A DNA stretch of 33,298 bases from Deltaproteobacteria bacterium (GCA_021819735.1 JAKAFO010000011.1:1-33298); one strand, 5' to 3'. Positions 8,848-15,043 are shown, counted from the stretch's first letter. A program made the numbers and translations. Notes: generated from the sequence alone by a model not told the origin.

Positions 8848-9198
8848 ATGAGTGTCATCACAAAATTCGTGGTCGTTCGAAACGGTGTGGAGCTGGAGCA
8901 GATCTTTACCGATAAAAAAGAGGCCGAGGCCTATGACCAGTTGCTGGACGCCTCCCAGGAAATCGCCGAGTTGATCAAACAAGGCCATCTTCAAATCAAC
9001 GTCGATGCCCAGACCATCGATGACATCGCTATTTTTCTGGCCCGAAACGCGCCGGCCGTGACCAAGATCTTGAAAGCGGTCAAGCCGCTCAAACCCGCAT
9101 CGGACGATGCCGCCAAGAGTAAAATCAAGACCGAACCGGAAGAGAATAAAGACAAGGCGCCGGAACCGCGGGCCAAATCCAGAATCAAGGCAGCTTGA
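8848..9198 (+). CDS. YebG-like protein
   Basis: A 116-aa protein that aligns over its first about 80 residues with Escherichia coli YebG, a DNA-damage (SOS) inducible protein of unknown biochemical role. Shared elements are the initial strand KFVVVRNG, the motif FTDKKEAEAYDQLLD and a helical pair ending in KILKAVKPL. The last about 35 residues form a highly charged Lys/Glu/Pro tail, also seen in YebG, which is acidic there. ATG 8848 follows AAGGAAGGAG. No E. coli-type LexA box (CTG-N10-CAG) is visible upstream, but Desulfobacterota LexA sites differ, so SOS control is open. It is followed 7 nt later by a second, shorter YebG-like gene. Confidence 0.7.
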   Translation: MSVITKFVVVRNGVELEQIFTDKKEAEAYDQLLDASQEIAELIKQGHLQINVDAQTIDDIAIFLARNAPAVTKILKAVKPLKPASDDAAKSKIKTEPEENKDKAPEPRAKSRIKAA

Positions 9199-9205
9199 CG
9201 ACGCC

Positions 9206-9397
9206 ATGGCGGTTACATCGAAACAAGCAGCCGATGCCTATGACCGGATGATCGAAGCGGCCGCCGAACTGGCCGAACTGATCGCGCAAAGCGGGGTGGC
9301 CATCGACGAATACGATCTGGAAGATCTGACGATATACCTGGCTCAGCATTCGCTTCGAATCATCAAAATACTCGCCCCTGCAATCAGGCCGGGATGA
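9206..9397 (+). CDS. Short YebG-like paralogue
   Basis: A 63-aa protein starting 7 nt after the stop of the preceding YebG-like gene. It matches the middle of that protein: SKQAADAYDRMIEAAAELAELI against DKKEAEAYDQLL and so on, and both end in an I-x-KIL helix. It lacks the N-terminal beta strand region (KFVVVRNG) and the charged tail. No good Shine-Dalgarno sequence precedes ATG 9206, so translation probably depends on coupling with the upstream gene. It is either a shortened tandem duplicate or a decaying copy. The intact reading frame and conserved residue pattern favour a real protein. Confidence 0.6.
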   Translation: MAVTSKQAADAYDRMIEAAAELAELIAQSGVAIDEYDLEDLTIYLAQHSLRIIKILAPAIRPG

Positions 9398-9418
9398 CCG
9401 AAAGCTGACCTCAACATT
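9393..9418 (+). repeat. 26-bp direct repeat, copy 1
   Basis: This 26-nt stretch matches 11235-11260 with two mismatches; the last 17 nt (AAGCTGACCTCAACATT) are identical. It overlaps the stop codon of the short YebG-like gene. Both copies sit at the 3' edge of a gene. An exact 17-mer repeat in 33 kb is unlikely by chance, but the function is unknown. Confidence 0.55.
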
Positions 9419-9473
9419 TTCACTTCGCAAACTTAGGCCGCTTAGCACGTTCCGGCGAACGCCAGAAAAACAA

Positions 9474-9503
9474 AGGCGTCACCCAAAGGTGACGCCTATT
9501 TTT
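9474..9503 (+). terminator. Rho-independent terminator
   Basis: A perfect 10-bp stem (9474-9483 with 9488-9497) closes on a CAAA tetraloop and is followed by ATTTTTG. It lies 76 nt after the short YebG-like gene and would end the plus-strand binding-protein/DASS/YebG unit. The stem is AGGCGTCACC. Confidence 0.9.
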
Positions 9504-9513
9504 GTGGAGGGGC

Positions 9514-9632
9514 GCTGGGTAGCGCATGGGGCGCTACCCAGCAAAGAGAGGAAGATGATGAAAAAGTTAGGCTTCGATTTACGTAAAAGCAATATACGCG
9601 CCACAATCAAACATCATCGCCATATTTTCTAA
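9514..9632 (+). other. Hairpin plus mini-ORF module, copy A
   Basis: A perfect 12-bp stem (9514-9525 with 9531-9542, ATGGG loop) is followed by a purine-rich ribosome-like site (AGAGAGGAAG) and an ATG at 9558. The ATG opens a 24-codon frame that begins MKKLGF and ends with TAA at 9630-9632. A similar module occurs at 11133-11217. Its mini-ORF starts with nearly the same nucleotides (ATGAA, A or G, AAG, then GGCTTC three bases later). The next gene downstream runs on the opposite strand, so this is not an ordinary attenuation leader. It could be a small RNA, a small protein or a dispersed repeat. Confidence 0.45.
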
Positions 9633-9639
9633 AGTCCTA

Positions 9640-9778
9640 TAAAAACAGAACGTTAAAATTTCGCCAAATTTTAAGGCAGCCGAAAAGCGCGGAAAAATCC
9701 TTTGCAATATGCAAAATGGAATCGCATAAAGATAAAAACTCGCCCGTTTCGCCGTGCCACGATGGAGGGTCACCCCCG
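9640..9778. repeat. AT-rich palindromic intergenic block, possible dispersed element
   Basis: This block is clearly richer in A+T than its neighbours and carries two perfect inverted repeats: TTAAAATTT/AAATTTTAA (9653-9661 and 9666-9674, CGCC loop) and TTTGCA/TGCAAA (9701-9706 and 9710-9715). No coding potential is convincing on either strand. It lies downstream of the thioesterase gene on the minus strand. The look is that of a non-autonomous repeat or a regulatory 3' region; no second copy is in this window. Confidence 0.35.
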
Positions 9779-10261
9779 TTAAATGAATTTGGGCGGAAGG
9801 GACGCAAACCCGGTGAACCGGAAAGCATCCTCGATGCTTTGAAGGCCTCTGGTGATCATCATTTTGGAGGTCCCGTGGGCCAGCCACTTGCCGTCCTGGT
9901 CCGTGGCCGCGGCCTCGGCCAGGCACATGGATTTGCCGATCTTGATGCTGCGCCCTTTGGAGATGATGATCCCGCTGCTCAGCGGCGCCAGATAGTCGAT
10001 CTTTAAATCGATGGAGATCAAGCCGACCCCCGGGTCGATTTCGCAATAGGCGGCCCAATAGGCCGCCGTATCGATCAGGGACGCATACGCGCCCCCATGA
10101 ATCCCTCCGAAGGGATTCAAATGCGCATTGCCGACGGTGAGTTCGACGGTGGCCGAGCCGACGCCCATCTCCTTGATGACCATCGCCAGATGCTTGATAT
10201 ACGGCCCCTCGTTGATGGCCCGGATCACTGCCTGGACATGCGCCGGATTGAGTGTCGCCAT
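9779..10261 (-). CDS. PaaI-like hotdog thioesterase
   Basis: A 160-aa single-domain hotdog-fold protein of the PaaI/4HBT group, which hydrolyse acyl-CoA or aryl-CoA thioesters in the cytoplasm. The core motif is N49-P-F-G-G-I-H55-G-G with D64 following on the hotdog helix. The Asn/His-Gly-Gly and Asp pattern is what PaaI-type enzymes use for thioester and nucleophile positioning. Strands such as ISIDLKIDYLAPL and HGTSKMMIT complete the fold. ATG 10261 has GAGG 6 nt upstream. The gene stands alone on the minus strand between plus-strand genes. The substrate cannot be assigned. Confidence 0.85.
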   Translation of the reverse strand: MATLNPAHVQAVIRAINEGPYIKHLAMVIKEMGVGSATVELTVGNAHLNPFGGIHGGAYASLIDTAAYWAAYCEIDPGVGLISIDLKIDYLAPLSSGIIISKGRSIKIGKSMCLAEAAATDQDGKWLAHGTSKMMITRGLQSIEDAFRFTGFASLPPKFI

Positions 10262-10437
10262 GCTACGCCTCGATAGGTTGAGATCTCGGTTACCGATGCG
10301 GAATCGGAGCGCCCCGCGTCGGTGCGATCTAAGCCCAATTCGGGTATGTTCTCAAGATCAAATGCATTCTTTCTTTATTTTCCCTCCGGCCGGGGATATT
10401 GTGATTGCACCCACTCGAAAAGGAGGATTCAGGTCCC

Positions 10438-11103
10438 ATGACGATGCTGATTCTACTTCCCGCGGTTGTACTTCTGGTGTTGCTGCTGCTCGCTGAAAAG
10501 AAGGAGAGCATCCCCGGCAAGCTGGCCACCAAGCCATTGTTATCGGCGCTCTTCCTGGCCGTAGCCTGGCACGCCGCCTGGCCGGTGCCGGGACTGGCCC
10601 GCTGGGTGATGGCGGGATTGGTCCTGAGTTGGATCGGCGATGTCTTTTTGATTTTCTATGCACGCCCGCTTTTCATGGCCGGGCTGCTGTCGTTTCTCTC
10701 CGGCCATATCTGCTACGCGGTCGGCTTTCTGGGGCATGGCACCCTGCCGCCCGTGGCCGTACTCGGCGTAGCCCTGATGGCGGCCGTAAGCGTTAAAATC
10801 TTCTTCTGGCTGCGCCCCCATCTGGGTCCCATGGCCGGGCCGGTCATGGCCTACATCGCGGTGATTACCGCCATGGTGGCCGGGGCACTCTCCCTCTTCG
10901 GCACGGCCCACTTCCCGGCGGCCGCCCGCTGGCTGGTGCTCGGCGGCGCGCTGCTCTTCTACGCCTCCGACCTCCTGGTGGCCCGGGACCGCTTCGTGAA
11001 AAATGAATTCTCCAACCGCCTGTACGGCTTGCCGCTATATTACGCGGCGCAGTTCTTCTTCGCCTTTGCCATCGGTCTGATGGGGCCGGCCGCCAATGGG
11101 TGA
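10438..11103 (+). CDS. YhhN/TMEM86 family membrane protein, possible lysoplasmalogenase
   Basis: A 221-aa integral membrane protein with about eight hydrophobic segments, matching the YhhN family. Some members hydrolyse the vinyl-ether bond of lysoplasmalogens. The conserved acidic positions are present: GDVFLIF in the third segment (SWIGDVFLI) and ASDLLVARDRF near the C-terminus. The family's usual LSGHICYAVGF and LPLYYAAQFFFA segments are also seen. ATG 10438 has AGGAGG about 11 nt upstream; a TTG at 10405 is in frame but overlaps that site's upstream region. Plasmalogens occur in many anaerobes, which fits the enzyme assignment, but activity in bacteria is not uniform across the family. 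Confidence 0.85.
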   Translation: MTMLILLPAVVLLVLLLLAEKKESIPGKLATKPLLSALFLAVAWHAAWPVPGLARWVMAGLVLSWIGDVFLIFYARPLFMAGLLSFLSGHICYAVGFLGHGTLPPVAVLGVALMAAVSVKIFFWLRPHLGPMAGPVMAYIAVITAMVAGALSLFGTAHFPAAARWLVLGGALLFYASDLLVARDRFVKNEFSNRLYGLPLYYAAQFFFAFAIGLMGPAANG

Positions 11104-11132
11104 GAAATGGATATGCGCCGATAAAAAAGAGG

Positions 11133-11217
11133 GGGCAAGATCCTGGGGGAAGGATCTTGCCCGGGGAAGGAGGAGGATGAAATGAAGAAGGCTGGCTTCT
11201 TTGCGCTTGCTTCGTGA
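11133..11217 (+). other. Hairpin plus mini-ORF module, copy B
   Basis: A perfect 12-bp stem (11133-11144 with 11151-11162, GGGGGA loop) is followed by GGGGAAGGAGGAGG and an ATG at 11182. The ATG opens an 11-codon frame starting MKKAGFF and ending TGA at 11215-11217. The arrangement and the first about 18 nt of the frame match copy A at 9514-9632. It lies between the convergent YhhN and rtcA genes. There is no T-tract after the stem, so it does not look like a normal terminator. The very strong ribosome-site-like tract is odd for a region with no downstream plus-strand gene. Confidence 0.45.
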
Positions 11218-11234
11218 TCAACCTAACATATCAA

Positions 11235-11260
11235 GATGACCTCAAGCTGACCTCAACATT
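11235..11260 (+). repeat. 26-bp direct repeat, copy 2
   Basis: This matches 9393-9418 with two mismatches. It ends 1 nt before the stop codon of rtcA on the opposite strand. Within it, TGACCTCAA occurs twice in tandem. Confidence 0.55.
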
Positions 11261-11261
11261 A

Positions 11262-12305
11262 TCAGGTTGTAATCTTGTCCCACGGCTCGGGGTTTGCGCC
11301 CACAGCCACGTCCCAGCATCGATCTTCCATTGGTTGCAGCAAGATCTCGATCTCCAGAAAACGGCGCACGATCTCTATGTTGGTGCGGGTGTGGCGCGTG
11401 GGGGGCAGGGTGCGATACCGGCCGCCGCCGGCCAGGGCCAGAGGGATCAGCAACTGGTCGGCCAGGTAAGGCCCCACGGCCGCGCCCGAGGCCAGATAAG
11501 CGTTGACCGCCTCGGCCAGCTCGCCGGCCACCCGCTCGGCAGGCACGCCGCGGCGGCCGAAGGCGCTGAACAGCTCGGTTATGTTCCCGGCCACCACTTC
11601 GGCCATGAGCACATTGCCCGGCCCCATGGCTGCCGGCAGCTCTTCCACGACAGAATCGAAGGCCCGGTTCACGGCCGAAGCGAAGGTCCGGCCCTCCCGT
11701 TCGGCGATGTGCCGGGGCAGTCCGGCCACCACGGCGTGGGCACGGCCATGCCGCAGGTCGCCCCGATCGGTGAGATTCAGCGGCGCGATGCGTTGAACCG
11801 GCGTGATCTCCACCTGGATGCAGCCGCCGCCGGCCGGATAAAATCCCCACTGCCGCAATTCGGTTTGCACCAGCGGTCCCATGCGGTGAAGTAATGGCAG
11901 AAAGACTTTTTCCAGGAAGTGAAAAGGCGGGGCTCCGGGATTATGGGTGCCGCCCCGGAGCACCAGGCGCGACGGACGGTCGGCCAGCACCAGGGCCGGC
12001 AGGACGGTCTGCAGGACCAGGGTGCAGCTTCCGGCGCTGCCCACATCGAATTCGTAATCGCCGGCAAAGCTAGCGCCGGGAAGAAATTCCAGAGTGGCAG
12101 ACCCGAGGCTGTCACCTCGCACCCGGGCGCGACCCACGACCGCGGCGGCGCGCACCGCCGCCAAATGCTGCTTGCGCAGGCCGGGCTTAGGCCGGCCTGC
12201 GCGGATGTTGCGGATTTCGAACGGCCGGCCGGTCACCAGGGACAAGGCTAGGCAGGTGCGCAGGATCTGGCCGCCGCCCTCGCCATAGGCGCCATCGACG
12301 ATCAA
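11262..12305 (-). CDS. rtcA: RNA 3'-terminal phosphate cyclase
   Basis: RtcA uses ATP to convert an RNA 3'-phosphate to a 2',3'-cyclic phosphate, a step of RNA repair. The protein is 347 aa, the usual family length. It begins MIVDGAYGEGGGQILRT, the family N-terminal signature. The catalytic histidine that takes AMP is H305 in PPTRHTRTN, close to His309 of the E. coli enzyme. The family signature region RAGRPKPGLRKQHL is also intact. The start is TTG at 12305, forced by the signature. This TTG overlaps the TGA stop of the upstream Cys-rich gene (T-TGA), so the two are translationally coupled. No rtcB is visible. Upstream partners in the unit are the Cys-rich protein and an FmdB-like zinc ribbon. 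Confidence 0.95.
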   Translation of the reverse strand: MIVDGAYGEGGGQILRTCLALSLVTGRPFEIRNIRAGRPKPGLRKQHLAAVRAAAVVGRARVRGDSLGSATLEFLPGASFAGDYEFDVGSAGSCTLVLQTVLPALVLADRPSRLVLRGGTHNPGAPPFHFLEKVFLPLLHRMGPLVQTELRQWGFYPAGGGCIQVEITPVQRIAPLNLTDRGDLRHGRAHAVVAGLPRHIAEREGRTFASAVNRAFDSVVEELPAAMGPGNVLMAEVVAGNITELFSAFGRRGVPAERVAGELAEAVNAYLASGAAVGPYLADQLLIPLALAGGGRYRTLPPTRHTRTNIEIVRRFLEIEILLQPMEDRCWDVAVGANPEPWDKITT

Positions 12306-12487
12306 GTAGATACGCTTTCATCCAGGCCCTTCGGGTGCTTGGTCATGAACCAGATGGCGCAGGAGGGGCGGTGTTTGCAGTAGATCTGCGGGTCCCGGCA
12401 GGTCAGACACCCTTCGCACACATAGACGTTATGCTTCATGCACAGGTATCGGCTGTCGATCTCGGGATTGCAGGTGCATGCTCCCAT
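12302..12487 (-). CDS. Small Cys-rich, probably zinc-binding protein
   Basis: A 61-aa protein with eight cysteines at 4, 6, 16, 24, 27, 30, 37 and 43, and histidines at 19, 39 and 51. The pattern C-x2-H, C-x2-C-x2-C, C-x-H-x3-C is loosely like a B-box zinc finger, enough for two metal sites. I do not recognise the family. ATG 12487 has GAGGAG about 10 nt upstream; a TTG at 12505 is in frame but overlaps the ribosome site. The stop overlaps the TTG start of rtcA, so the protein is made together with RtcA. A role linked to RNA repair is only an inference from this coupling. A 145-bp palindromic element lies directly upstream. Confidence 0.65.
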   Translation of the reverse strand: MGACTCNPEIDSRYLCMKHNVYVCEGCLTCRDPQIYCKHRPSCAIWFMTKHPKGLDESVST

Positions 12488-12506
12488 ATGAAGCGAACTC
12501 CTCAAA

Positions 12507-12652
12507 TAGTGTCCATCCAGGGATGAGATATTTTTGTTGAGTTCAAGGCGGACGAAAATTTTAACCGCAGGAATATATGGACATATTTCGAGGATTAAAA
12601 TTTTCGTCCAACGCCGAAATCGGCAAAAATAGCCATTCCTGGATGGGCACTA
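12507..12652. repeat. 145-bp palindromic element, MITE- or REP-like
   Basis: The two halves form a long imperfect inverted repeat. The left arm starts TAGTGTCCATCCAGG at 12507 and the right arm ends CCTGGATGGGCACTA at 12652. A second long matching block, GGACGAAAATTTTAA, occurs in the left arm near 12550-12564, with its complement near 12595-12609. The centre contains ATATATGGACATAT. The element is AT-rich and begins a few bases upstream of the Cys-rich gene's ribosome site. It has no coding capacity. Its form, with matching termini and a spacer, is that of a non-autonomous mobile element or an RNA hairpin inside the FmdB-like/Cys-rich/rtcA transcript. Confidence 0.75.
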
Positions 12653-12693
12653 AATACAATTTAGGGCAGCGACCGCCGCCCTGGTCAATTGGC

Positions 12694-12888
12694 TCAGGAG
12701 AAACGCGATGATGCGCCCGGGGCGCAAAAAGCGCTTTTGCCGCCACCCAGGGAATTAACGCAGCTCATCAGCTTCTCGGCTTTGGCGGTGCCGCATCGCG
12801 GGCAGGCCCGATCCGGCTCATTCTCGTTCAAAACCAACTGCTCGAAGCAGTGTCCGCAATGTTTGCATTGATATTCGAAAATCGGCAT
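12694..12888 (-). CDS. FmdB-family zinc ribbon protein
   Basis: A 64-aa protein of the FmdB/CxxC_CXXC_SSSS regulatory-protein family. It starts MPIFEYQCKHCGHCFEQLV, with C8-x2-C11 and C29-x2-C32 forming the zinc ribbon. The C-terminal part has a serine/glycine and cysteine-containing tail. The family is common in anaerobes and often of unknown function; the name comes from a gene near formylmethanofuran dehydrogenase. ATG 12888 follows AAGGAG. It is the first gene of a minus-strand run that continues, after the palindromic element, to the Cys-rich gene and rtcA. Confidence 0.85.
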   Translation of the reverse strand: MPIFEYQCKHCGHCFEQLVLNENEPDRACPRCGTAKAEKLMSCVNSLGGGKSAFCAPGASSRFS

Positions 12889-13264
12889 GGGGTCTCCTTT
12901 TTCACTCGTCCATGGCCCCTATGATGGGGCTATGCTGAAGTTAGCATAATGCATGCCGCTCTGCCGGCTGCCCATGGCCCGCCACAGGGCGCCAGAAAGA
13001 TGGGGCAGCACCTGTTTATTTGATTAACAATCGTTGAGCGCCAGGTTAACACCTTAACACCCCCTTCGCAACCCTCCGGCGCTCCGGAAGACAGCGGTGG
13101 CTGGCAGGTACCGCCAAAGTCCATGGCATTGGATTTGCTGAAACGCCAGGATTGTGTTGAAAGGCTGTAACAAGCGATTAAGTCTAGACAAACCCTGCAC
13201 GGCGCACCCGCCCCCGAAAAAGGGCCGATGCACGGGCACAGGGACAACTCGAAAGGAGACCCAA
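12889..13264. promoter_or_regulatory. Divergent intergenic region
   Basis: This 376-nt gap lies between the minus-strand FmdB-like gene and the plus-strand DsrE-like gene and should hold both promoters. Near the FmdB side there is TATGCT-GAAGTT-AGCATA (about 12931-12948) and a CCCC/GGGG hairpin just before it, possible operator sites. On the DsrE side AAAGGAG precedes ATG 13265. No convincing small gene was found in the rest. Confidence 0.35.
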
Positions 13265-13624
13265 ATGACCAACAGCATCCTGATCGTTCTGTCCTGCGGC
13301 ACCGACAACACCAACCGCGCCACCCGCGCGCTCTTTCTGGCTATGGCCGCGCACAAGGAGGGCAAGCAGGTGACCGTATTTCTGCTGGACGAAGGGGTGT
13401 ATCTGGCCAGAGAAGGCATCATCCAGCACGTGCGCGCCGCCACGGGCGATTCCGCCGATGACTCGCTTACCTATTTGCAGGCCCACGGAGTCCCGATCCT
13501 AGTCTGCACGCCCTGCGCCAAGGCCCGCAAGATCGAAGAGAAAGATCTGATCGAAGGCGCCCGCATGGCGATGGCCTCGGAAATGATCAAGTTGGCCTGC
13601 GAGAGCGCCGTCATCAGCCTCTAG
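13265..13624 (+). CDS. DsrE-family protein
   Basis: A 119-aa protein of the DsrE/TusD-like fold, a Rossmann-like family that includes sulfur-relay proteins. It starts MTNSILIVLSCGTDNTNRA, then a helix (ATRALFLAMAAHKEGKQV) and the strand VTVFLLDEGVYL. Cysteines are at 11, 81, 84 and 112; C81-x2-C84 (VCTPCAKAR) lies where DsrE-like proteins often carry their reactive cysteine. That allows, but does not prove, persulfide transfer. ATG 13265 has AAAGGAG upstream. The gene appears monocistronic; a degenerate gene fragment follows. In a sulfur-metabolising host the family fits, but the partner is unknown. Confidence 0.85.
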   Translation: MTNSILIVLSCGTDNTNRATRALFLAMAAHKEGKQVTVFLLDEGVYLAREGIIQHVRAATGDSADDSLTYLQAHGVPILVCTPCAKARKIEEKDLIEGARMAMASEMIKLACESAVISL

Positions 13625-13643
13625 CCGGATGCCGGCAGAGGCA

Positions 13644-13763
13644 TCAATCCCCGGCAGCCCTGTCTACCAAATGGATCAGCCAGCCCTGGCCGCCGGGATA
13701 GACTTCCACGGCCCGGGCCATGTCCTGGGGCGAGGCGCCGCAGAAAAGCGGCGTACGGGGCAT
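13644..13763 (-). pseudogene. 3'-end remnant of a D-2-hydroxyacid dehydrogenase
   Basis: Reading the minus strand in frame from about 13763 to a TGA at 13644-13646 gives a peptide matching the last 43 residues of the intact D-2-hydroxyacid dehydrogenase at 17960-18910. It has CGASPQDMARAVE against CGASPQYMARAVE, then GGQG, VD and AAG. About 25 of 36 aligned residues are identical, with a 7-codon in-frame deletion. The catalytic histidine of TPH is replaced (TPL). The rest of the gene is missing: upstream (to the right) the similarity stops at about 13763, shortly before the palindrome and ATPase gene. It is a fossil of a related gene, not an active one. Confidence 0.75.
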
Positions 13764-13800
13764 CTCCATGGAGACACTTCATATAATCGCTATATTTGAA

Positions 13801-13837
13801 ATTGACATTTTTAAAGTCGTACTTTAAAGTTGTCAAT
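13801..13837. promoter_or_regulatory. 37-bp palindrome at the start of the ATPase gene
   Basis: Arms 13801-13817 and 13821-13837 are reverse complements at 15 of 17 positions around CGT. They begin and end ATTGACA/TGTCAAT, with a TTTAAAGT/ACTTTAAA core. It ends 1 nt before the ATPase ATG at 13839. There is no Shine-Dalgarno sequence between it and the ATG. It could be an operator or promoter for a leaderless or poorly translated mRNA, or an end of a mobile unit. Confidence 0.55.
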
Positions 13838-13838
13838 A

Positions 13839-15029
13839 ATGTGGATTCAAAGGGAAATATCACAAGAGCTGCGCGGCCTGGCCAAAGCATTCCCCGTGTT
13901 GGTGCTCATCGGCCCCCGGCAGGTGGGCAAGACCTCGATCCTGGAGCGCACTTTTCCGGACCATGCCTATGCCAGCCTGGATGCGGGCACGCTGGCCGAA
14001 AGCGCCGAGACCCGGCCAGAGGAGTTTCTGGCCACCCATCCGCCCCCGGTGATCCTGGACGAGATCCAGTACGCCCCTTCCTTTTTCAAGACCATCAAAA
14101 GCGCCGTGGATGCCCGCCGAGGCGAGAACGGCCTGTTTATCCTGACCGGCTCCCAGAACTTCATGCTGATGCAATCGGTATCCGAAAGCTTGGCCGGCAG
14201 GGCCGCCGTGATCCCTTTTTCCGGATTGTCGGCTTATGAATGGGAGCAATCCCAAAAAGCGGCCGGCATCGATCCGTCGTGGAGGGAGTTTGTCTGGAAA
14301 GGGGGTTATCCGGCCCTGTGGGCCAATCCCGAATCGTCACCCGCCAGGGATCGCTGGTATCAAGGCTACGTGGCCACCTATATCGAACGGGATATCCGCA
14401 ATCTGCTCCGGGTCGGCAACCTCAGGGACTTCGAGCGATTTTTGCGGGCCTGCGCGGCCCGCTGCGCCCAAACCCTCAACCTATCGGAACTGGGCCGGGA
14501 TGTGGGCATTTCCACCCCCACCGCCAAACAGTGGCTCAGCGTGCTGCAAGCCTCCAATCAACTCTATCTATTGGAACCCTACTACCGTTCCCTCGGCAAG
14601 CGCCTGACCAAAAGTCCGAAACTTTACTTCACCGATACCGGCCTGGCCGCTTATCTGATGGGGTTCGGCTCGTCGGAGGCGCTCTGGTCCTCCATGCAGG
14701 CCGGCGCCGTCTGGGAAAACCACGTGATCAACCAATGGGTCCGGTGGCGGGACTGGCACGAACCCTCCTTGAGCCTCTGGTATTGGCGCGATCAGTCCGG
14801 CAACGAAGTGGATCTGCTGCTCGAAAAAGATCAGAAATTGATCCCCGTGGAATGCAAGCTGGCCGAGCGGCCGGAGGGCAAGGACGCCAAGGGGATCCGC
14901 GCCCTGAAGAACTTTTATGGCCCGGCCACGGTCCAAAGCGCATACGTGGCCTGCACGACCCGTTCGGCCTTCGATATAGAACCAGGAGTGACGGCCATCC
15001 CGGCCTGGAAGGCCTGGCCCTTGGCGTGA
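13839..15029 (+). CDS. AAA_14/DUF4143 ATP-binding protein
   Basis: A 396-aa P-loop ATPase of the archaeal/bacterial AAA_14 plus DUF4143 architecture, common in anaerobes and often in variable regions. Walker A is G25-P-R-Q-V-G-K31-T32, Walker B is VILD74-E75 and a sensor-like TGSQNF follows. The C-terminal DUF4143 domain ends in a restriction-endonuclease-like pattern, D325 (GNEVDLLL) and E338-x-K340 (VECKLAE), of the PD-(D/E)xK type. ATG 13839 directly follows a palindrome and has no ribosome site; a TTG at 13830 is in frame but inside the palindrome. Gene remnants flank it on both sides, so the gene looks inserted. Role unknown; toxin-antitoxin and defence links have been suggested for relatives, but I cannot confirm that here. 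Confidence 0.9.
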   Translation: MWIQREISQELRGLAKAFPVLVLIGPRQVGKTSILERTFPDHAYASLDAGTLAESAETRPEEFLATHPPPVILDEIQYAPSFFKTIKSAVDARRGENGLFILTGSQNFMLMQSVSESLAGRAAVIPFSGLSAYEWEQSQKAAGIDPSWREFVWKGGYPALWANPESSPARDRWYQGYVATYIERDIRNLLRVGNLRDFERFLRACAARCAQTLNLSELGRDVGISTPTAKQWLSVLQASNQLYLLEPYYRSLGKRLTKSPKLYFTDTGLAAYLMGFGSSEALWSSMQAGAVWENHVINQWVRWRDWHEPSLSLWYWRDQSGNEVDLLLEKDQKLIPVECKLAERPEGKDAKGIRALKNFYGPATVQSAYVACTTRSAFDIEPGVTAIPAWKAWPLA

Positions 15030-15043
15030 CGCCAGAAGGGGCG

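Noticed and set aside
12930-13247. Minus-strand 105-codon frame rich in Cys and Pro
   Set aside because: It lies in the divergent promoter region, lacks a ribosome site and has no recognisable domain, so it is treated as non-coding.
13629-13645. GATGCC/GGCATC hairpin after the DsrE-like gene as a terminator
   Set aside because: Only six pairs and no T-tract, and it lies beside a degraded gene remnant, so the pairing is probably incidental.
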